Shown one piece after another: positions 18,990-29,409 of a DNA stretch of 64,000 nt. This DNA is from Ectobacillus funiculus (GTDB lineage: Bacteria > Bacillota > Bacilli > Bacillales > Bacillaceae_G). The stretch spans positions 1 through 64,000 of the forward strand of contig NZ_SCFM01000006.1 in the NCBI RefSeq assembly GCF_004138295.1. The letters run 5' to 3'. The stretch's first letter is position 1. Every line of letters starts with the position of its first letter. Made by a program: the position numbers and the translations under genes. A model generated the notes under the pieces. The model was not told the origin of the DNA. It searched no databases and saw nothing but the letters and a program-made list of their open reading frames with translations.

Positions 18990-19784
18990 TTACTCAAAAA
19001 ATGTTTGGTCATCATTCAGCAAAATACGTTCAATTCTGCTCGCTTTGCCTGTCGATGGATTTACATCAATGAGAACCGCGCTAAGCTGAGTACGGCCTTC
19101 TGCCACCTCGAATCGTACCGGCAGCGCTGTTAAAAACTTTTTCAAAACAGCTCCACGTTCCATTCCCAATATCCCATCATACGGCCCCGTCATTCCCACA
19201 TCCGTAATATACGCCGTACCGTTTGGTAAGATCCGGTTATCCGCTGTTTGTACATGCGTATGCGTTCCGACAACAGCTGTAGCTCTTCCGTCTACATACC
19301 ATCCAAGTGCCTGCTTTTCGCTTGTTGCCTCCGCATGAAAATCGATAAAGATAATAGAAGTTCTCTTCTTTGCTTGTGCAATCAAATCATCCACCTTTTT
19401 AAATGGACAATCAAGCGGTGGCAAAAAGGTTCTTCCCTGCAAATTAATGATAGCAACCTCTATACCATTACAATTTAAGAAAATGAGCCCTTTTCCCGGT
19501 GTACCTTCCGGAAAATTCGCTGGTCTTACTAAATACTTGGCGTTATCTATAAATTCAAATATTTCACGATTATCCCACGCATGATTACCTAGCGTCACAG
19601 CTTGAGCGCCCGCTTCTAAAAAACTCCGGTAAATTTTTTCAGTAATCCCGCGCCCACCAGCCGCATTTTCACCATTTATAATAGTGACCGTTGGCGAGTA
19701 CTTCTTTTTTAATTTTGGAACGTAGTCCTGAATCATCTGTCTTCCAGAGGAACCGACAACGTCCCCTACAAATAAAATTCTCAT
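18990..19784 (-). CDS. ymdB: YmdB-family metallophosphoesterase (2',3'-cyclic nucleotide phosphodiesterase)
   Basis: 264 aa, standard length. Dinuclear metal site motifs: GDVVG (D8), NGENAAGG, GNHAWDN, a later His in FHAEATSEKQALGW and GTHTHVQTADN. B. subtilis YmdB acts on 2',3'-cAMP and influences biofilm, motility and nanotube phenotypes. It follows rny but is separated from it by a strong terminator, so read-through or its own promoter must drive it. Confidence 0.95.
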   Translation of the reverse strand: MRILFVGDVVGSSGRQMIQDYVPKLKKKYSPTVTIINGENAAGGRGITEKIYRSFLEAGAQAVTLGNHAWDNREIFEFIDNAKYLVRPANFPEGTPGKGLIFLNCNGIEVAIINLQGRTFLPPLDCPFKKVDDLIAQAKKRTSIIFIDFHAEATSEKQALGWYVDGRATAVVGTHTHVQTADNRILPNGTAYITDVGMTGPYDGILGMERGAVLKKFLTALPVRFEVAEGRTQLSAVLIDVNPSTGKASRIERILLNDDQTFFE

Positions 19785-19814
19785 TGTTGCAACCCTTTCT
19801 CACATCGGCCTTGT

Positions 19815-19864
19815 TTTTATACTTTCCTGCTAATAAGAAAAGCAGATACAGCTCGCTTAAAGTG
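19815..19864 (+). repeat. Family 1 repeat, decayed remnant
   Basis: TTTTTATACTTTCCTGCTAA inside, and an exact right end CTTAAAGTG at 19856-19864, directly abutting the rny terminator. Left half gone. Confidence 0.4.
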
Positions 19865-19869
19865 CAAAA

Positions 19870-19898
19870 AAATAAAGTGGTGCGAGACCACTTTATTT
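19870..19898 (-). terminator. rny terminator
   Basis: AAATAAAGTGG-7 nt-CCACTTTATTT with further T on the minus strand. Confidence 0.9.
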
Positions 19899-19941
19899 CC
19901 GATCACTGTCTTCTGCCTATCAGCATAAATCACGATCTGTT

Positions 19942-21504
19942 TTATTTAGCATATTCAACCGCACGCGTTTCACGGATTACCGTTACTTTAATATGTCCTG
20001 GGTAATCAAGCTCATTTTCAATGCGTTTACGAATATCACGTGCTAAGCGGTGCGCTTCAAGATCATCAATGGCATCAGGCTTAACGAGAATACGAACCTC
20101 GCGTCCAGCTTGAATAGCATATGATTTTTCCACACCTTCATAGGACTCTGAAATCTCTTCAAGCTTCTCTAGGCGGCGAATATAATTTTCCAGCGTTTCA
20201 CTTCTTGCCCCTGGTCGTGCTGCAGACAATGCATCTGCTGCTGCAACGAGCACGGCAATGACAGATGTAGGTGCTGTATCACCGTGGTGAGATGCAATTG
20301 CGTTAATCACGATCGGATGCTCTTTATATTTCGTTGCAAGCTCCACGCCAATTTCAACATGGCTGCCTTCAACCTCATGGTCAATAGCTTTTCCGATATC
20401 GTGCAGCAATCCAGCCCGGCGTGCCAGCTTTTCGTCCTCACCAAGTTCAGCTGCCATAAGTCCCGCTAGATATGCAACCTCCATAGAATGCTTTAACACA
20501 TTTTGACCGTAGCTCGTTCTAAATTTCAGACGACCTAAAATCTTGATTAAATCAGGATGCAATCCATGTACACCCACTTCAAACGTTGTTTGTTCACCCA
20601 CTTCACGGATGTATTCATCCACCTCACGTCTCGATTTTTCAACCATCTCCTCGATACGGGCCGGATGAATGCGTCCATCTTGCACCAGCTTATCTAGCGC
20701 AATACGGGCTGTTTCACGACGAATTGGATCAAAACCTGATAAAATAACTGCTTCTGGTGTATCATCAATAATTAAATCAATACCTGTAAGCGTTTCTAGC
20801 GTACGGATATTCCGTCCTTCACGACCAATGATACGACCCTTCATTTCATCGTTTGGAAGGTTTACAACAGAAACCGTTGTTTCTGCAACATGGTCAGCTG
20901 CGCAGCGTTGAATCGCCATTGACAAAATTTCCTTCGCTCTTTTGTCAGCCTCTTCCTTCGCCCGCACTTCGCTTTCCTTAATCATAACGGCACTTTCATG
21001 CGAAAGCTCGTTTTCTACCTTTTCTAAAATAATCGCGCGCGCTTCCTCTCGCGTTAAGCTTGAGATACGCTCTAACTCGTCTTGCTGCCTTTGGACCAAC
21101 TCTCCCACTTTGCTTTCCAACTCTTCAATCTGCTGTTGTCTGAGTGTTAGAGAATCCTCTTTCTTTTCAAGCAACTGCTCGCGTTTATCAAGCGATTCAT
21201 CCTTGCGATCGAGGTTCTCCTCCTTTTGCATTAGACGATTTTCTTGTTTTTGCAACTCACTTCTTCGATCTCGAATCTCTAATTCCGCTTCTGTACGAAG
21301 TGTATGAATTTCATCCTTTGCTTCTAACAGCGCTTCTTTCTTCAATGCCTCTCCTTCACGCCTTGCCTCTTCGACAATTTGCTTCGCAGCATTGGTAGCA
21401 CCGTTAATCTTCGCTTCCGCAATGGATTTTCGAACAAAAAATCCAACAACTGCACCGACGATAGCGGCAAGCAAAATGGAGATGAGTGCCACAACTATGC
21501 TCAT
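19942..21504 (-). CDS. rny: Ribonuclease Y
   Basis: 520 aa from ATG 21504 (after GAGGAGGTG), the B. subtilis length; the longer frame to 21567 is rejected. N-terminal membrane anchor (about 3-25), long charged coiled coil (about 30-200), KH domain [22 protein letters not shown] domain with [10 protein letters not shown]. Membrane-bound endonuclease starting decay of many mRNAs. Has a near-consensus promoter and a leader of about 240 nt. Confidence 0.97.
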   Translation of the reverse strand: MSIVVALISILLAAIVGAVVGFFVRKSIAEAKINGATNAAKQIVEEARREGEALKKEALLEAKDEIHTLRTEAELEIRDRRSELQKQENRLMQKEENLDRKDESLDKREQLLEKKEDSLTLRQQQIEELESKVGELVQRQQDELERISSLTREEARAIILEKVENELSHESAVMIKESEVRAKEEADKRAKEILSMAIQRCAADHVAETTVSVVNLPNDEMKGRIIGREGRNIRTLETLTGIDLIIDDTPEAVILSGFDPIRRETARIALDKLVQDGRIHPARIEEMVEKSRREVDEYIREVGEQTTFEVGVHGLHPDLIKILGRLKFRTSYGQNVLKHSMEVAYLAGLMAAELGEDEKLARRAGLLHDIGKAIDHEVEGSHVEIGVELATKYKEHPIVINAIASHHGDTAPTSVIAVLVAAADALSAARPGARSETLENYIRRLEKLEEISESYEGVEKSYAIQAGREVRILVKPDAIDDLEAHRLARDIRKRIENELDYPGHIKVTVIRETRAVEYAK

Positions 21505-21745
21505 AAATTCACCTCCTCTTGCTATGAATAGGAAAAGATTGCCGGCATGTACATTATCATGTCTCAATGTACAATAAATGACGTGCTGTCCTTTTTTAGG
21601 ACCCTTTTCATTTTCATTAAAATTGACACCTTATAAGGTCATAGTTTAAAGCTCGGAACTAAAACACCGTCTGGCGGGTCTTGTCCGGAATTACAATCCT
21701 TCTTTTTCAAGAGAACTGTAAGGTTAGAAAAGAATATACATTCTT

Positions 21746-21774
21746 ATTGTATCGGGCGCTATTTTCATTGTCAA
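21746..21774 (-). promoter_or_regulatory. sigma-A promoter of rny
   Basis: Minus strand TTGACA (21769-21774), 17 bp, TACAAT (21746-21751). Confidence 0.85.
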
Positions 21775-21863
21775 GGGTTGCATCCTTTTACTTTCTTTAC
21801 CTATAAACGTTTGACACGTTCTCCAGACGAAAAACCAGCTAAAAACCATACTGAAAGCAATAA

Positions 21864-21889
21864 AAAAAGACACATTGCTGTGCCTTTTT
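21864..21889 (-). terminator. recA terminator
   Basis: AAGGCACA-gcaa-TGTGtCTT then T7 on the minus strand; just past the recA stop. Confidence 0.9.
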
Positions 21890-21894
21890 ACCCT

Positions 21895-22941
<1,047 letters not shown>

Positions 22942-22973
22942 TAGATTTCCTCCTTTGTTCTATGACTATCTTT

Positions 22974-23003
22974 ATTATACTTGTTTTTATTTAAAAATGC
23001 CAC
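22974..23003 (-). promoter_or_regulatory. recA promoter
   Basis: Minus-strand TATAAT (22974-22979) with a weak -35 GTGGCA (22998-23003) at 18 bp. Confidence 0.6.
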
Positions 23004-23010
23004 TAAAAAT

Positions 23011-23024
23011 CGAACATTCATTCG
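23011..23024. promoter_or_regulatory. LexA (SOS) operator upstream of recA
   Basis: CGAACATTCATTCG matches the Bacillus LexA box CGAACnnnnGTTCG at all fixed positions but one. Lies 7 bp upstream of the -35. Confidence 0.8.
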
Positions 23025-23073
23025 TTTCTTTATTTTTCCTCTTTCTGTTACTCTGTTTTCCCTAGAGAAAAAG

Positions 23074-23106
23074 AAAAAGCTAGATGGACTAACCTTCTAG
23101 CTTTTT
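23074..23106 (-). terminator. cinA terminator overlapping the coding end
   Basis: AAAAAGCTAGA / TCTAGCTTTTT 11-bp stem. The stop codon (23089-23091) is in the loop, so the last codons of cinA build one arm. Confidence 0.8.
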
Positions 23107-24324
23107 ATATAAATGATACATGCCGTATCTCATCGCACGTTCTCGTATTTGCTGCCTTGTTCCCCATAGCTTGAGAGGAACTACTAACGTTTTCATACCT
23201 TTTCCCGCAATCCCGACAAACACTGTACCAGGCGGTTTCCCTTCTAGTTCCCCAGGTCCGGCCACGCCCGTAAAGCTAATCCCAATGTCCGCCTTCAACA
23301 GTTTGCTGACATTTTCAGCAAGCAAAGCTGCGGAAGCTTCACTGACCGCTCCGTCTGTTTCCAGGACGCCAGCAGGTACACCTAGCACATGCTGCTTCAC
23401 TTCGTTGCTATAGCAAATAACTCCCCCGTAAAAGAAAGAGGATACGCCTGCTACTTCTGTGATTTTCTCACTGAACAGCCCACCCGTTAAGCTTTCCGCA
23501 GATGCCAGCGTCATTCCTTTTTTCTTTAGCAAGGAAACTAGCTTTCCTTGCAACGAATCTTGATCATAGCCGTAAAAGAATTCGCCTACTCTGTCTAATA
23601 TCGCCCGTTCCACATTATCTATTAATCTGTTTGCTTCATCCTTTGAAGCATGCTTGGCCGTTAGACGAAGCGTCACCTCACCCTCTGCAGCAAGAGGAGC
23701 AATGGTTGGGTTCGTTTGTGTATCAATTAAATCCTGCAGTGTTTCCTCCAACTGTGATTCTCCGATACCGAAAAAGCGAAGCACACGGGAATGCAAGGTT
23801 TCCTTCGAGGTAAGGGGAAGTAAAAAAGGCTCCACATAGCTGTCATACATCGGTCTCATTTCCTTAGGCGGACCTGGTAGCAAAATATATGTCTTGTTAT
23901 CTCGACGTAAGCCCATTCCCGGTGCCATACCATGATCATTCGGGAATACAACGCTACCTTCGAGTACAAGCGCCTGCTTCTTATTATTCTCTGTAAATGT
24001 ACGCCCTGTTCGTGCATAGTATTCTTCAATGGATCTAAGAGCATCATCGTTATAGACAAGCGAGCTTCCTACAGCCAAGGCAATCGTTTCCTTCGTCAAA
24101 TCGTCCTTTGTCGGCCCAAGACCTCCAGTAAAAATAAGAATATCAGCTCGCTGCTGTGCTGTCTCAATGGCAGAACGTAAACGATCGGCATTGTCACCGA
24201 CTACTGTTTGGTAGTACATATTCATGCCAATTGCTGCTAGTTTTTGAGATAAGAACTGCGCATTCGTATTTAAAATTTGACCGAGCAAGAGCTCGGTTCC
24301 GACTGCAATAATTTCCGCATTCAT
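23089..24324 (-). CDS. cinA: CinA-family protein (competence/damage-inducible; NMN deamidase type)
   Basis: 411 aa two-domain protein. N-terminal MoCF-like domain (about 1-170, [20 protein letters not shown] and [15 protein letters not shown]), C-terminal PncC-like domain (about 250-411, [27 protein letters not shown]). The C-terminal type deamidates NMN in pyridine nucleotide recycling. It lies between pgsA and recA as in B. subtilis. GGGGGG precedes ATG. Its terminator overlaps its own 3' end, so recA is transcribed separately. Confidence 0.95.
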   Translation of the reverse strand: MNAEIIAVGTELLLGQILNTNAQFLSQKLAAIGMNMYYQTVVGDNADRLRSAIETAQQRADILIFTGGLGPTKDDLTKETIALAVGSSLVYNDDALRSIEEYYARTGRTFTENNKKQALVLEGSVVFPNDHGMAPGMGLRRDNKTYILLPGPPKEMRPMYDSYVEPFLLPLTSKETLHSRVLRFFGIGESQLEETLQDLIDTQTNPTIAPLAAEGEVTLRLTAKHASKDEANRLIDNVERAILDRVGEFFYGYDQDSLQGKLVSLLKKKGMTLASAESLTGGLFSEKITEVAGVSSFFYGGVICYSNEVKQHVLGVPAGVLETDGAVSEASAALLAENVSKLLKADIGISFTGVAGPGELEGKPPGTVFVGIAGKGMKTLVVPLKLWGTRQQIRERAMRYGMYHLYKKLEG

Positions 24325-24336
24325 CCCGATACCCCC

Positions 24337-24915
24337 CTATTTTGAATTTGCAAAAACAGCCTTATTTTTCACAAAATAATCCCATCCTGATAAAACGGTA
24401 AATACAACAGCAACTGCCATAGATACATCCGCAAGAGAGAATGGCAGCCATTGCAACGGAACATTATGAAGCAAATAAGCAGAAATTGCAACAACCTGCG
24501 TCCACATCTTTATTTTCCCCAACATTTTGGCTGCCGCTACCTCACCAGTTTCCGCGAGCAGCAACCGCAAGCCTGTAACAGCAAACTCTCTTGTAATGAT
24601 AAGAATTGCAATCCAAGCATATATGTAATGAAGATCTACGAGTGCAACTAAGGCCGCCGATACAAGAAGCTTATCAGCGAGCGGGTCAAGGAATTTCCCT
24701 AAGTTTGTAACAAGATCGTATTTACGTGCATAGTATCCATCTACCCAATCTGTAGCAGACGCAATGATGAAGATAAGCGCCCCTACGAAATGCTGTATGG
24801 GCAAAACAACAGCCCCGATCGTATACGCCCCCCAATCAAACGGGACAAGCATCACAAGTAGAAACACCGGGATTAAAGCAATTCTTGAAACAGTAATTTT
24901 ATTTGGCAAGTTCAC
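24337..24915 (-). CDS. pgsA: CDP-diacylglycerol-glycerol-3-phosphate 3-phosphatidyltransferase
   Basis: 192 aa from GTG 24915 (after GGAGGAA); B. subtilis PgsA is 193. Integral membrane enzyme making phosphatidylglycerophosphate. The CDP-alcohol phosphotransferase motif DG-x2-AR-x8-G-x3-D-x3-D is complete in DGYYARKYDLVTNLGKFLDP followed by LAD. About five hydrophobic segments. Lies 12 bp before cinA and 61 bp after rodZ. Confidence 0.96.
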   Translation of the reverse strand: MNLPNKITVSRIALIPVFLLVMLVPFDWGAYTIGAVVLPIQHFVGALIFIIASATDWVDGYYARKYDLVTNLGKFLDPLADKLLVSAALVALVDLHYIYAWIAILIITREFAVTGLRLLLAETGEVAAAKMLGKIKMWTQVVAISAYLLHNVPLQWLPFSLADVSMAVAVVFTVLSGWDYFVKNKAVFANSK

Positions 24916-24976
24916 AACTATTCCTCCATCATATGTAAAGCGGTTATTCATTGAAAAAAAGTCATCGCAATGATGA

Positions 24977-25867
24977 CTATTGTTGAGCAGGTTGCCCTGC
25001 CTGTGATACACTCAAATTTTTAATAAGCAAAATTTGATGATAAAACTCTTTCGGATCCTGCGGATAAGCAACGGCTTGACCATTAATTTTGATGTCAGCA
25101 TTTGGCGAACTTCCGATGTTCAAACGAACAGCTTCTTCGGCTGACATATCCTGCTGATGGCTTTCACCCTCATTTAACGTACCGCTGTAAAACATCTTTC
25201 CTGCACCATTCTTAATATCGATGTAGCATGGTCCTTTAGCGGTAATCTCCACAGTAAATCCTTTGTTATTACGAAGCTCCATCGTAGTAGTCTTTCCCGA
25301 TGTTTGGACTGCCTTTAGTTCTTGCACAGGCTCCTGAGCCGGCTGTGTTTTTTCCGTCTTCGCTTTTTCTTCCTTAGGCTCCTCTTGCTGTTTGCCTAAA
25401 GTGGAATCCTTTGCCTCCTGTACTTGGGCGTCGGAGCTCGGCGTCACTTTTTCTGCTTGATGTTCCGACGGCTTTGCGAAAAGCTGTGCAGTAAGCCAAA
25501 TCCCGACTCCAACAGCTATAACAAGCAATGCAATAAACATTTTCGGCATATGATCCATAATCTTGGAAGAAGCGTTGCGCGATACCGTTTCTCTCGGTTG
25601 TTGTGAGCGGAGCGGCACATCCTGCGTTGGTGTTACAGGCATCCTTCCGAAATGCTCCTGTGCAATCGCCTCCGGGTCGAGTCCAACAGTTTCCGCATAC
25701 TGTTTAATAAAGCCACGAACGTAAAATTCCCCTGGCAGTGCGTCGTAATTTCCTTCCTCAATGCTGACCAAATAACGCTTTTGAATTTTTGTCATTTCCT
25801 GCAGTTGATCAAGAGAAAGGCCTTTTGCTTCTCTTGCTTCCCTGAGCTTTTGTCCTAGTTCTGTCAC
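24977..25867 (-). CDS. rodZ: RodZ-like cell-shape protein YmfM
   Basis: 296 aa with the preferred GTG at 25867 (GAGGTG 6 nt upstream; a GTG at 25876 overlaps that site). Cytoplasmic Xre-like helix-turn-helix at about 5-70 (LGQKLREAREAKGLSLDQLQ), a single membrane span near 109-131 (MFIALLVIAVGVGIWL), then a Lys/Glu/Gln-rich linker and an extracellular beta-rich DUF4115 domain. Anchors the MreB cytoskeleton. Sits between ymfK and pgsA. Confidence 0.92.
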   Translation of the reverse strand: MTELGQKLREAREAKGLSLDQLQEMTKIQKRYLVSIEEGNYDALPGEFYVRGFIKQYAETVGLDPEAIAQEHFGRMPVTPTQDVPLRSQQPRETVSRNASSKIMDHMPKMFIALLVIAVGVGIWLTAQLFAKPSEHQAEKVTPSSDAQVQEAKDSTLGKQQEEPKEEKAKTEKTQPAQEPVQELKAVQTSGKTTTMELRNNKGFTVEITAKGPCYIDIKNGAGKMFYSGTLNEGESHQQDMSAEEAVRLNIGSSPNADIKINGQAVAYPQDPKEFYHQILLIKNLSVSQAGQPAQQ

Positions 25868-25888
25868 TGATAACACCTCGATATGTAC

Positions 25889-26674
25889 CTAAAAATCAAA
25901 CATGGAAAAGTTATTTTTCTTATCCAGCTCAATGTCGTCCACTAGATCGTACTTAATTTCTTCATCATCACTATTCCTTAACTCGATAATGTAATCAATA
26001 TCATCCATTGTATACTCTGATTGACCTACAAAAATGTCCGGATGCTCAATTACCTTTGTGGCTGGGAGGCTCATAATTTCCCTCACGAGTTGCCAATGCC
26101 GTTCGTTTGCCCTTTTTGTAGAAACAATACCGTCTAAAATAAAAATATTGTTCTCGTTATACTCATCTTGAATAAGCTGACTGCGCACAGTTTGTTTAAT
26201 GAGTGTCGAGGAGACGAAAATCCAACGCTTATTTGCACACACGCTTGAGGCTACAATGGACTCTGTTTTTCCAACACGAGGCATTCCGCGAATGCCGATT
26301 ACCTTATGACCTTCCTTTTTCATCAATTCGGCCATAAAATCAACAAGCAACCCAAGCTCATCACGCACAAATCGAAATGTTTTCTTATCATCCGCATCCC
26401 TTTGGATATACCTTCCATGCCGGACAGCAAGCCGATCTCGAAGTTTTGGCTGACGATATTTCGTTACTGTTATGTTGTCCATTGTATTAAGAATTGATTC
26501 AAGCCTTGTAATCTGCTCCTGATTGTCACATCTAAGCAGCAGTCCTCGCCGGGAATTGTCCACCCCGTTAATCGTTACAATATTAATGCCCAGCATCCCT
26601 ATTAAGGAAGCCACGTCACCAAGCAAACCAGGTCGATTCTTATGAATTTCATACTCGAAATACCATTCAATCAT
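25889..26674 (-). CDS. ymfK: YmfK, DUF3388 protein
   Basis: 261 aa of unknown function. The N-terminus has an ACT-like layout (IHKNRPGLLGDVASLIGMLG, about 10-75); the middle has a P-loop-like GMPRVGKTES near 128-137; the C-terminus is acidic. Conserved position upstream of ymfM in Bacillus. ymfJ ends at a terminator, so ymfK starts a new unit; no consensus promoter was found in the AT-rich 26675-26810 gap, which holds one ATGTATACAT palindrome. Confidence 0.85.
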   Translation of the reverse strand: MIEWYFEYEIHKNRPGLLGDVASLIGMLGINIVTINGVDNSRRGLLLRCDNQEQITRLESILNTMDNITVTKYRQPKLRDRLAVRHGRYIQRDADDKKTFRFVRDELGLLVDFMAELMKKEGHKVIGIRGMPRVGKTESIVASSVCANKRWIFVSSTLIKQTVRSQLIQDEYNENNIFILDGIVSTKRANERHWQLVREIMSLPATKVIEHPDIFVGQSEYTMDDIDYIIELRNSDDEEIKYDLVDDIELDKKNNFSMFDF

Positions 26675-26812
26675 CTTCTAGCCTCCCCGCTTCCCTTACA
26701 TCTACGTATTCTATATTATATGATTTTATATCAATAGGAAAGTTAAATTATGCTATCTGCCTCTTCAAATGTATACATACTTGAAAAAACTGGATCTCAC
26801 ACCATAAGAAAA

Positions 26813-26832
26813 AGAGAGGACAGCGCCTCTCT
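26813..26832 (-). terminator. ymfJ terminator
   Basis: AGAGAGG-6 nt-CCTCTCT with TTTTTC on the minus strand. Confidence 0.85.
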
Positions 26833-26838
26833 TTTTTC

Positions 26839-27087
26839 TTACTTATGTTGGACAATCTTAAGCATTAAGTTAGCAATTGTATGTTGCTCCTGCTCGTCTG
26901 CCACTTTCCAAAGGTCTGCTAACACGCGCTCTTCTGGATTGCGGGCTTCTACTTCGTTTGCCAAATAGTCGCCTATGCGGTATGCCATTTCATTGATAGA
27001 GTTGCCATCAAGACCTTTGCTATCTGCAGCATTTAAACGCTCTCCTAGAAAACCTTTCCATTGATCCCAATTGTCTAATACTGACAT
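26839..27087 (-). CDS. ymfJ: YmfJ, DUF3243 protein
   Basis: 82 aa, all-helical, acidic, no membrane segment; starts MSVLDNWDQWKGFLGERLNA. Function unknown. Follows ymfI by 72 bp in the conserved ymfI-ymfJ order, and ends at a terminator. Confidence 0.85.
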   Translation of the reverse strand: MSVLDNWDQWKGFLGERLNAADSKGLDGNSINEMAYRIGDYLANEVEARNPEERVLADLWKVADEQEQHTIANLMLKIVQHK

Positions 27088-27159
27088 TACAATGCACCCC
27101 TTTGTAAAAGTAATAATTGGTTCACTCTTACTATGCGTCAGTTTCTTCGTTTTTATGTA

Positions 27160-27885
27160 TCAACAATGCCATCCGCCGTTCACTCCAATAATTTGCCCTG
27201 TAATATAAGAAGCCTCCTTTGATAATAAAAAAGCTACGGTATTCGCGATTTCTTCCGGAACCCCGAGTCTGCCGAGCGGAATGTCATCCGCAAGAGCTCT
27301 TGTTTCGTCTTCTGAAAATATCCGGAGCATTTCTGTATCGATCGCACCGGGAGCAACAGCATTTACCCGAATACCGCTTAGTGCGACTTCCTTTGCTATC
27401 GCCTTCACATAGGTGTTTTGCCCTCCCTTGAGCATCGAATATAAAACCTCGCAGGATGCTCCAATCTGACCCCAAATGGAAGAAATAATCACGACACCGC
27501 CTGTGCGGCGGCGAATCATTGCAGGCAGAGCCAGGTTCACTAACTTATATACATTTGTCAGCTGCAGATGTGTCATCTGCTCTAACTCTTCATTTGTAAC
27601 ATCCGTCACAAGCCCAAACACACTTTTCCCAGCTGTATAGACAATTGCATCCAATTCATGCGTCACAGAACCCCACAATGCTTCTGCCCCGTCCCCGTCA
27701 GTTAAGTCTGCCTGAACGAGCGTAACCCCAATGTGCTTGGAAGCAAGCTCCTGCTGCAGCTTCCTTACAGCATTTTCATTGTGATGATAATGCAAATATA
27801 ACGAATAGCCATCAGCCGCAAGTCGATGTGCAACTGCAGAACCAATGCCGCCGCTTGCTCCTGTAATCAATGCATATTTCCCCAT
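27160..27885 (-). CDS. ymfI: Short-chain dehydrogenase/reductase YmfI
   Basis: 241 aa from the ATG after GGAGGAATG; the longer frame to 27939 is rejected. Rossmann motif TGASGGIG at the N-terminus, NAG-like stretch VYTAGKS, catalytic Ser in IISSIWGQIG, YSMLK as the YxxxK pair, and PGAIDTEM. FabG-like NAD(P)-dependent oxidoreductase with unknown substrate. A family 1 repeat and the ymfH terminator separate it from ymfH. Confidence 0.92.
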   Translation of the reverse strand: MGKYALITGASGGIGSAVAHRLAADGYSLYLHYHHNENAVRKLQQELASKHIGVTLVQADLTDGDGAEALWGSVTHELDAIVYTAGKSVFGLVTDVTNEELEQMTHLQLTNVYKLVNLALPAMIRRRTGGVVIISSIWGQIGASCEVLYSMLKGGQNTYVKAIAKEVALSGIRVNAVAPGAIDTEMLRIFSEDETRALADDIPLGRLGVPEEIANTVAFLLSKEASYITGQIIGVNGGWHC

Positions 27886-27954
27886 GGTACATTCCTCCGT
27901 TTTTTGTAAAAAGGCACACTCGCCCTGTTTTGCTCCCAAGAGAGCCTATGCTCC

Positions 27955-28090
27955 TAAAGAAAACTCGCCGATTGGCGAGCCCTGCCCCCCGGGTGAAGAC
28001 AGAGGCGTAGCCCTACTTATACTTTCTTCCTAAAATTTCTCGCTACGTCAAACGGGCTTCCAGCTAGAAATTTATACTTTCTTAAAGTGA
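27955..28090 (+). repeat. Family 1 repeat
   Basis: 136 bp. Left end TAAAGAAAACTCGCCGATTG; perfect stem CTCGCC-gatt-GGCGAG (27964-27979); right end TATACTTTCTTAAAGTG abuts the ymfH terminator. Confidence 0.9.
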
Positions 28091-28094
28091 AAAA

Positions 28095-28120
28095 AAAGCA
28101 TCCTAAAGGAAGGATGCTTT
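28095..28120 (-). terminator. ymfF-ymfH terminator
   Basis: AAAGCATCCT-aaagga-AGGATGCTTT, T-rich on both sides; one base past the ymfH stop. Confidence 0.9.
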
Positions 28121-28121
28121 T

Positions 28122-29408
28122 TTATCGCTTCGGAACCACCTGGCAAATACTCATTCGCTTCTCATTAATAAATTCCTGTGCAGCTGACTTTAAATCATCG
28201 ATTGTAATTTCCTCTAGAATTGGCAAAGCATCAAACAAGCTAGAACCGTTAAACGCATAACGTGTAAATTGGTTGGCAATGAATTCCGGAGAATTCAGCG
28301 AACGCAAAACACCGCCAATCTTTTTCTTTTTCACACGGCTTAGCGTCTCTTCTGATAGCCCTTCATAATTTGTATCGAGTAAAATAGAACGCAAACGCTC
28401 CGCAAGCTCATCCGGTTGTTTCGTATCGCCCCCAACCATCGCAAATCCAAAATTGCTTTCTGCTGTGTAGTCATAGGAAAATGTATCATCAATCAAACCG
28501 TCCTGGTAAAGACGCTCATAGTTATCAGAGCTTCTTCCAAATAAATAATCCATGAGCAGCGTTGTTGCAATTTCAAATTTCAGCAGCTCGCGGCCTGTTT
28601 TCCCAGATTGCTTCGTTTTAATGCCTACTAAGCATTTGGGTGTTTGTACTGTCATTTGAATCACTGTTTTCTTTTCACTTACCTCTTCCGGCTCCTCCTC
28701 GAAGAAGCGCTCAATGCTCGGCTGATCCGTATACGGTTTATTGGCTTGATTGTCGCGTACAAGCTGCATCATTTTCTCTGGATCAATTGGACCAACAATA
28801 AACAGCAGCATATTGCTCGGATGATAAAACGTACGATAGCATTCATATAGCAAATCTTTTGTAATCTTGCTGATCGACTGAATTGTACCAGCAATATCAA
28901 TCTTAACCGGATGTTTTTTATATAAACTTTCAATCAATCCAAAGTATAAGCGCCAATCTGCATTGTCTTGATACATTTGAATTTCCTGTCCGATAATCCC
29001 CTTTTCCTTTTCGACGGTTTGCTCCGTAAAATATGGATCCTGTACAAAATCGAGAAGTGTTTGTAAGTTCACTTCTACATTTGAAGTGCAGGAGAATAGA
29101 TACGCTGTGCGCGTAAAGGATGTAAATGCATTGGAGGATGCCCCCTGCTTCCCAAAATCCTGAAACACATCCCGATCTTCTTTCTCAAACAGCTTATGTT
29201 CTAAAAAGTGGGCAATGCCATCTGGAACACGCAGCTTTTCATCCTTGCCAAGCGGTATAAACTCATTATCAATTGAGCCGTATTTTGTCGTAAAGGTCGC
29301 ATATGTTTTATTAAAGCCGCTCTTTGGCAAGATATATACCTCAAGACCGTTCGGCTGCTTTTCATAATACAGCTGCTCTTTCAGCTGTCCATATTCAATT
29401 TTCTCCAT
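28122..29408 (-). CDS. ymfH: M16 zinc peptidase YmfH
   Basis: 428 aa M16 (insulinase/processing peptidase) family. Inverted zinc motif HFLEH at 67-71 with the downstream Glu expected near EKGIIGQEIQMY. Starts 1 bp after ymfF ends, so the two are one unit, likely a heterodimer of an active (YmfH) and an inactive (YmfF) partner, as in other M16B pairs. Substrate unknown. Confidence 0.92.
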   Translation of the reverse strand: MEKIEYGQLKEQLYYEKQPNGLEVYILPKSGFNKTYATFTTKYGSIDNEFIPLGKDEKLRVPDGIAHFLEHKLFEKEDRDVFQDFGKQGASSNAFTSFTRTAYLFSCTSNVEVNLQTLLDFVQDPYFTEQTVEKEKGIIGQEIQMYQDNADWRLYFGLIESLYKKHPVKIDIAGTIQSISKITKDLLYECYRTFYHPSNMLLFIVGPIDPEKMMQLVRDNQANKPYTDQPSIERFFEEEPEEVSEKKTVIQMTVQTPKCLVGIKTKQSGKTGRELLKFEIATTLLMDYLFGRSSDNYERLYQDGLIDDTFSYDYTAESNFGFAMVGGDTKQPDELAERLRSILLDTNYEGLSEETLSRVKKKKIGGVLRSLNSPEFIANQFTRYAFNGSSLFDALPILEEITIDDLKSAAQEFINEKRMSICQVVPKR

Positions 29409-29409
29409 G

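Larger units (their letters stand above)
21505..21894 (-). other. recA-rny intergenic region with long rny 5' leader
   Basis: 390 bp. Holds the recA terminator (21864-21889), the rny promoter (21746-21774) and about 240 nt of untranslated rny leader containing GTCCTaaaaaaAGGAC and CCGG-type stems. No gene seen. Confidence 0.6.

Noticed and set aside
24927-24935. CATATGATG upstream of pgsA as a third sigma-K promoter
   Set aside because: It overlaps the pgsA ribosome binding site and has no MACM at 16 bp.
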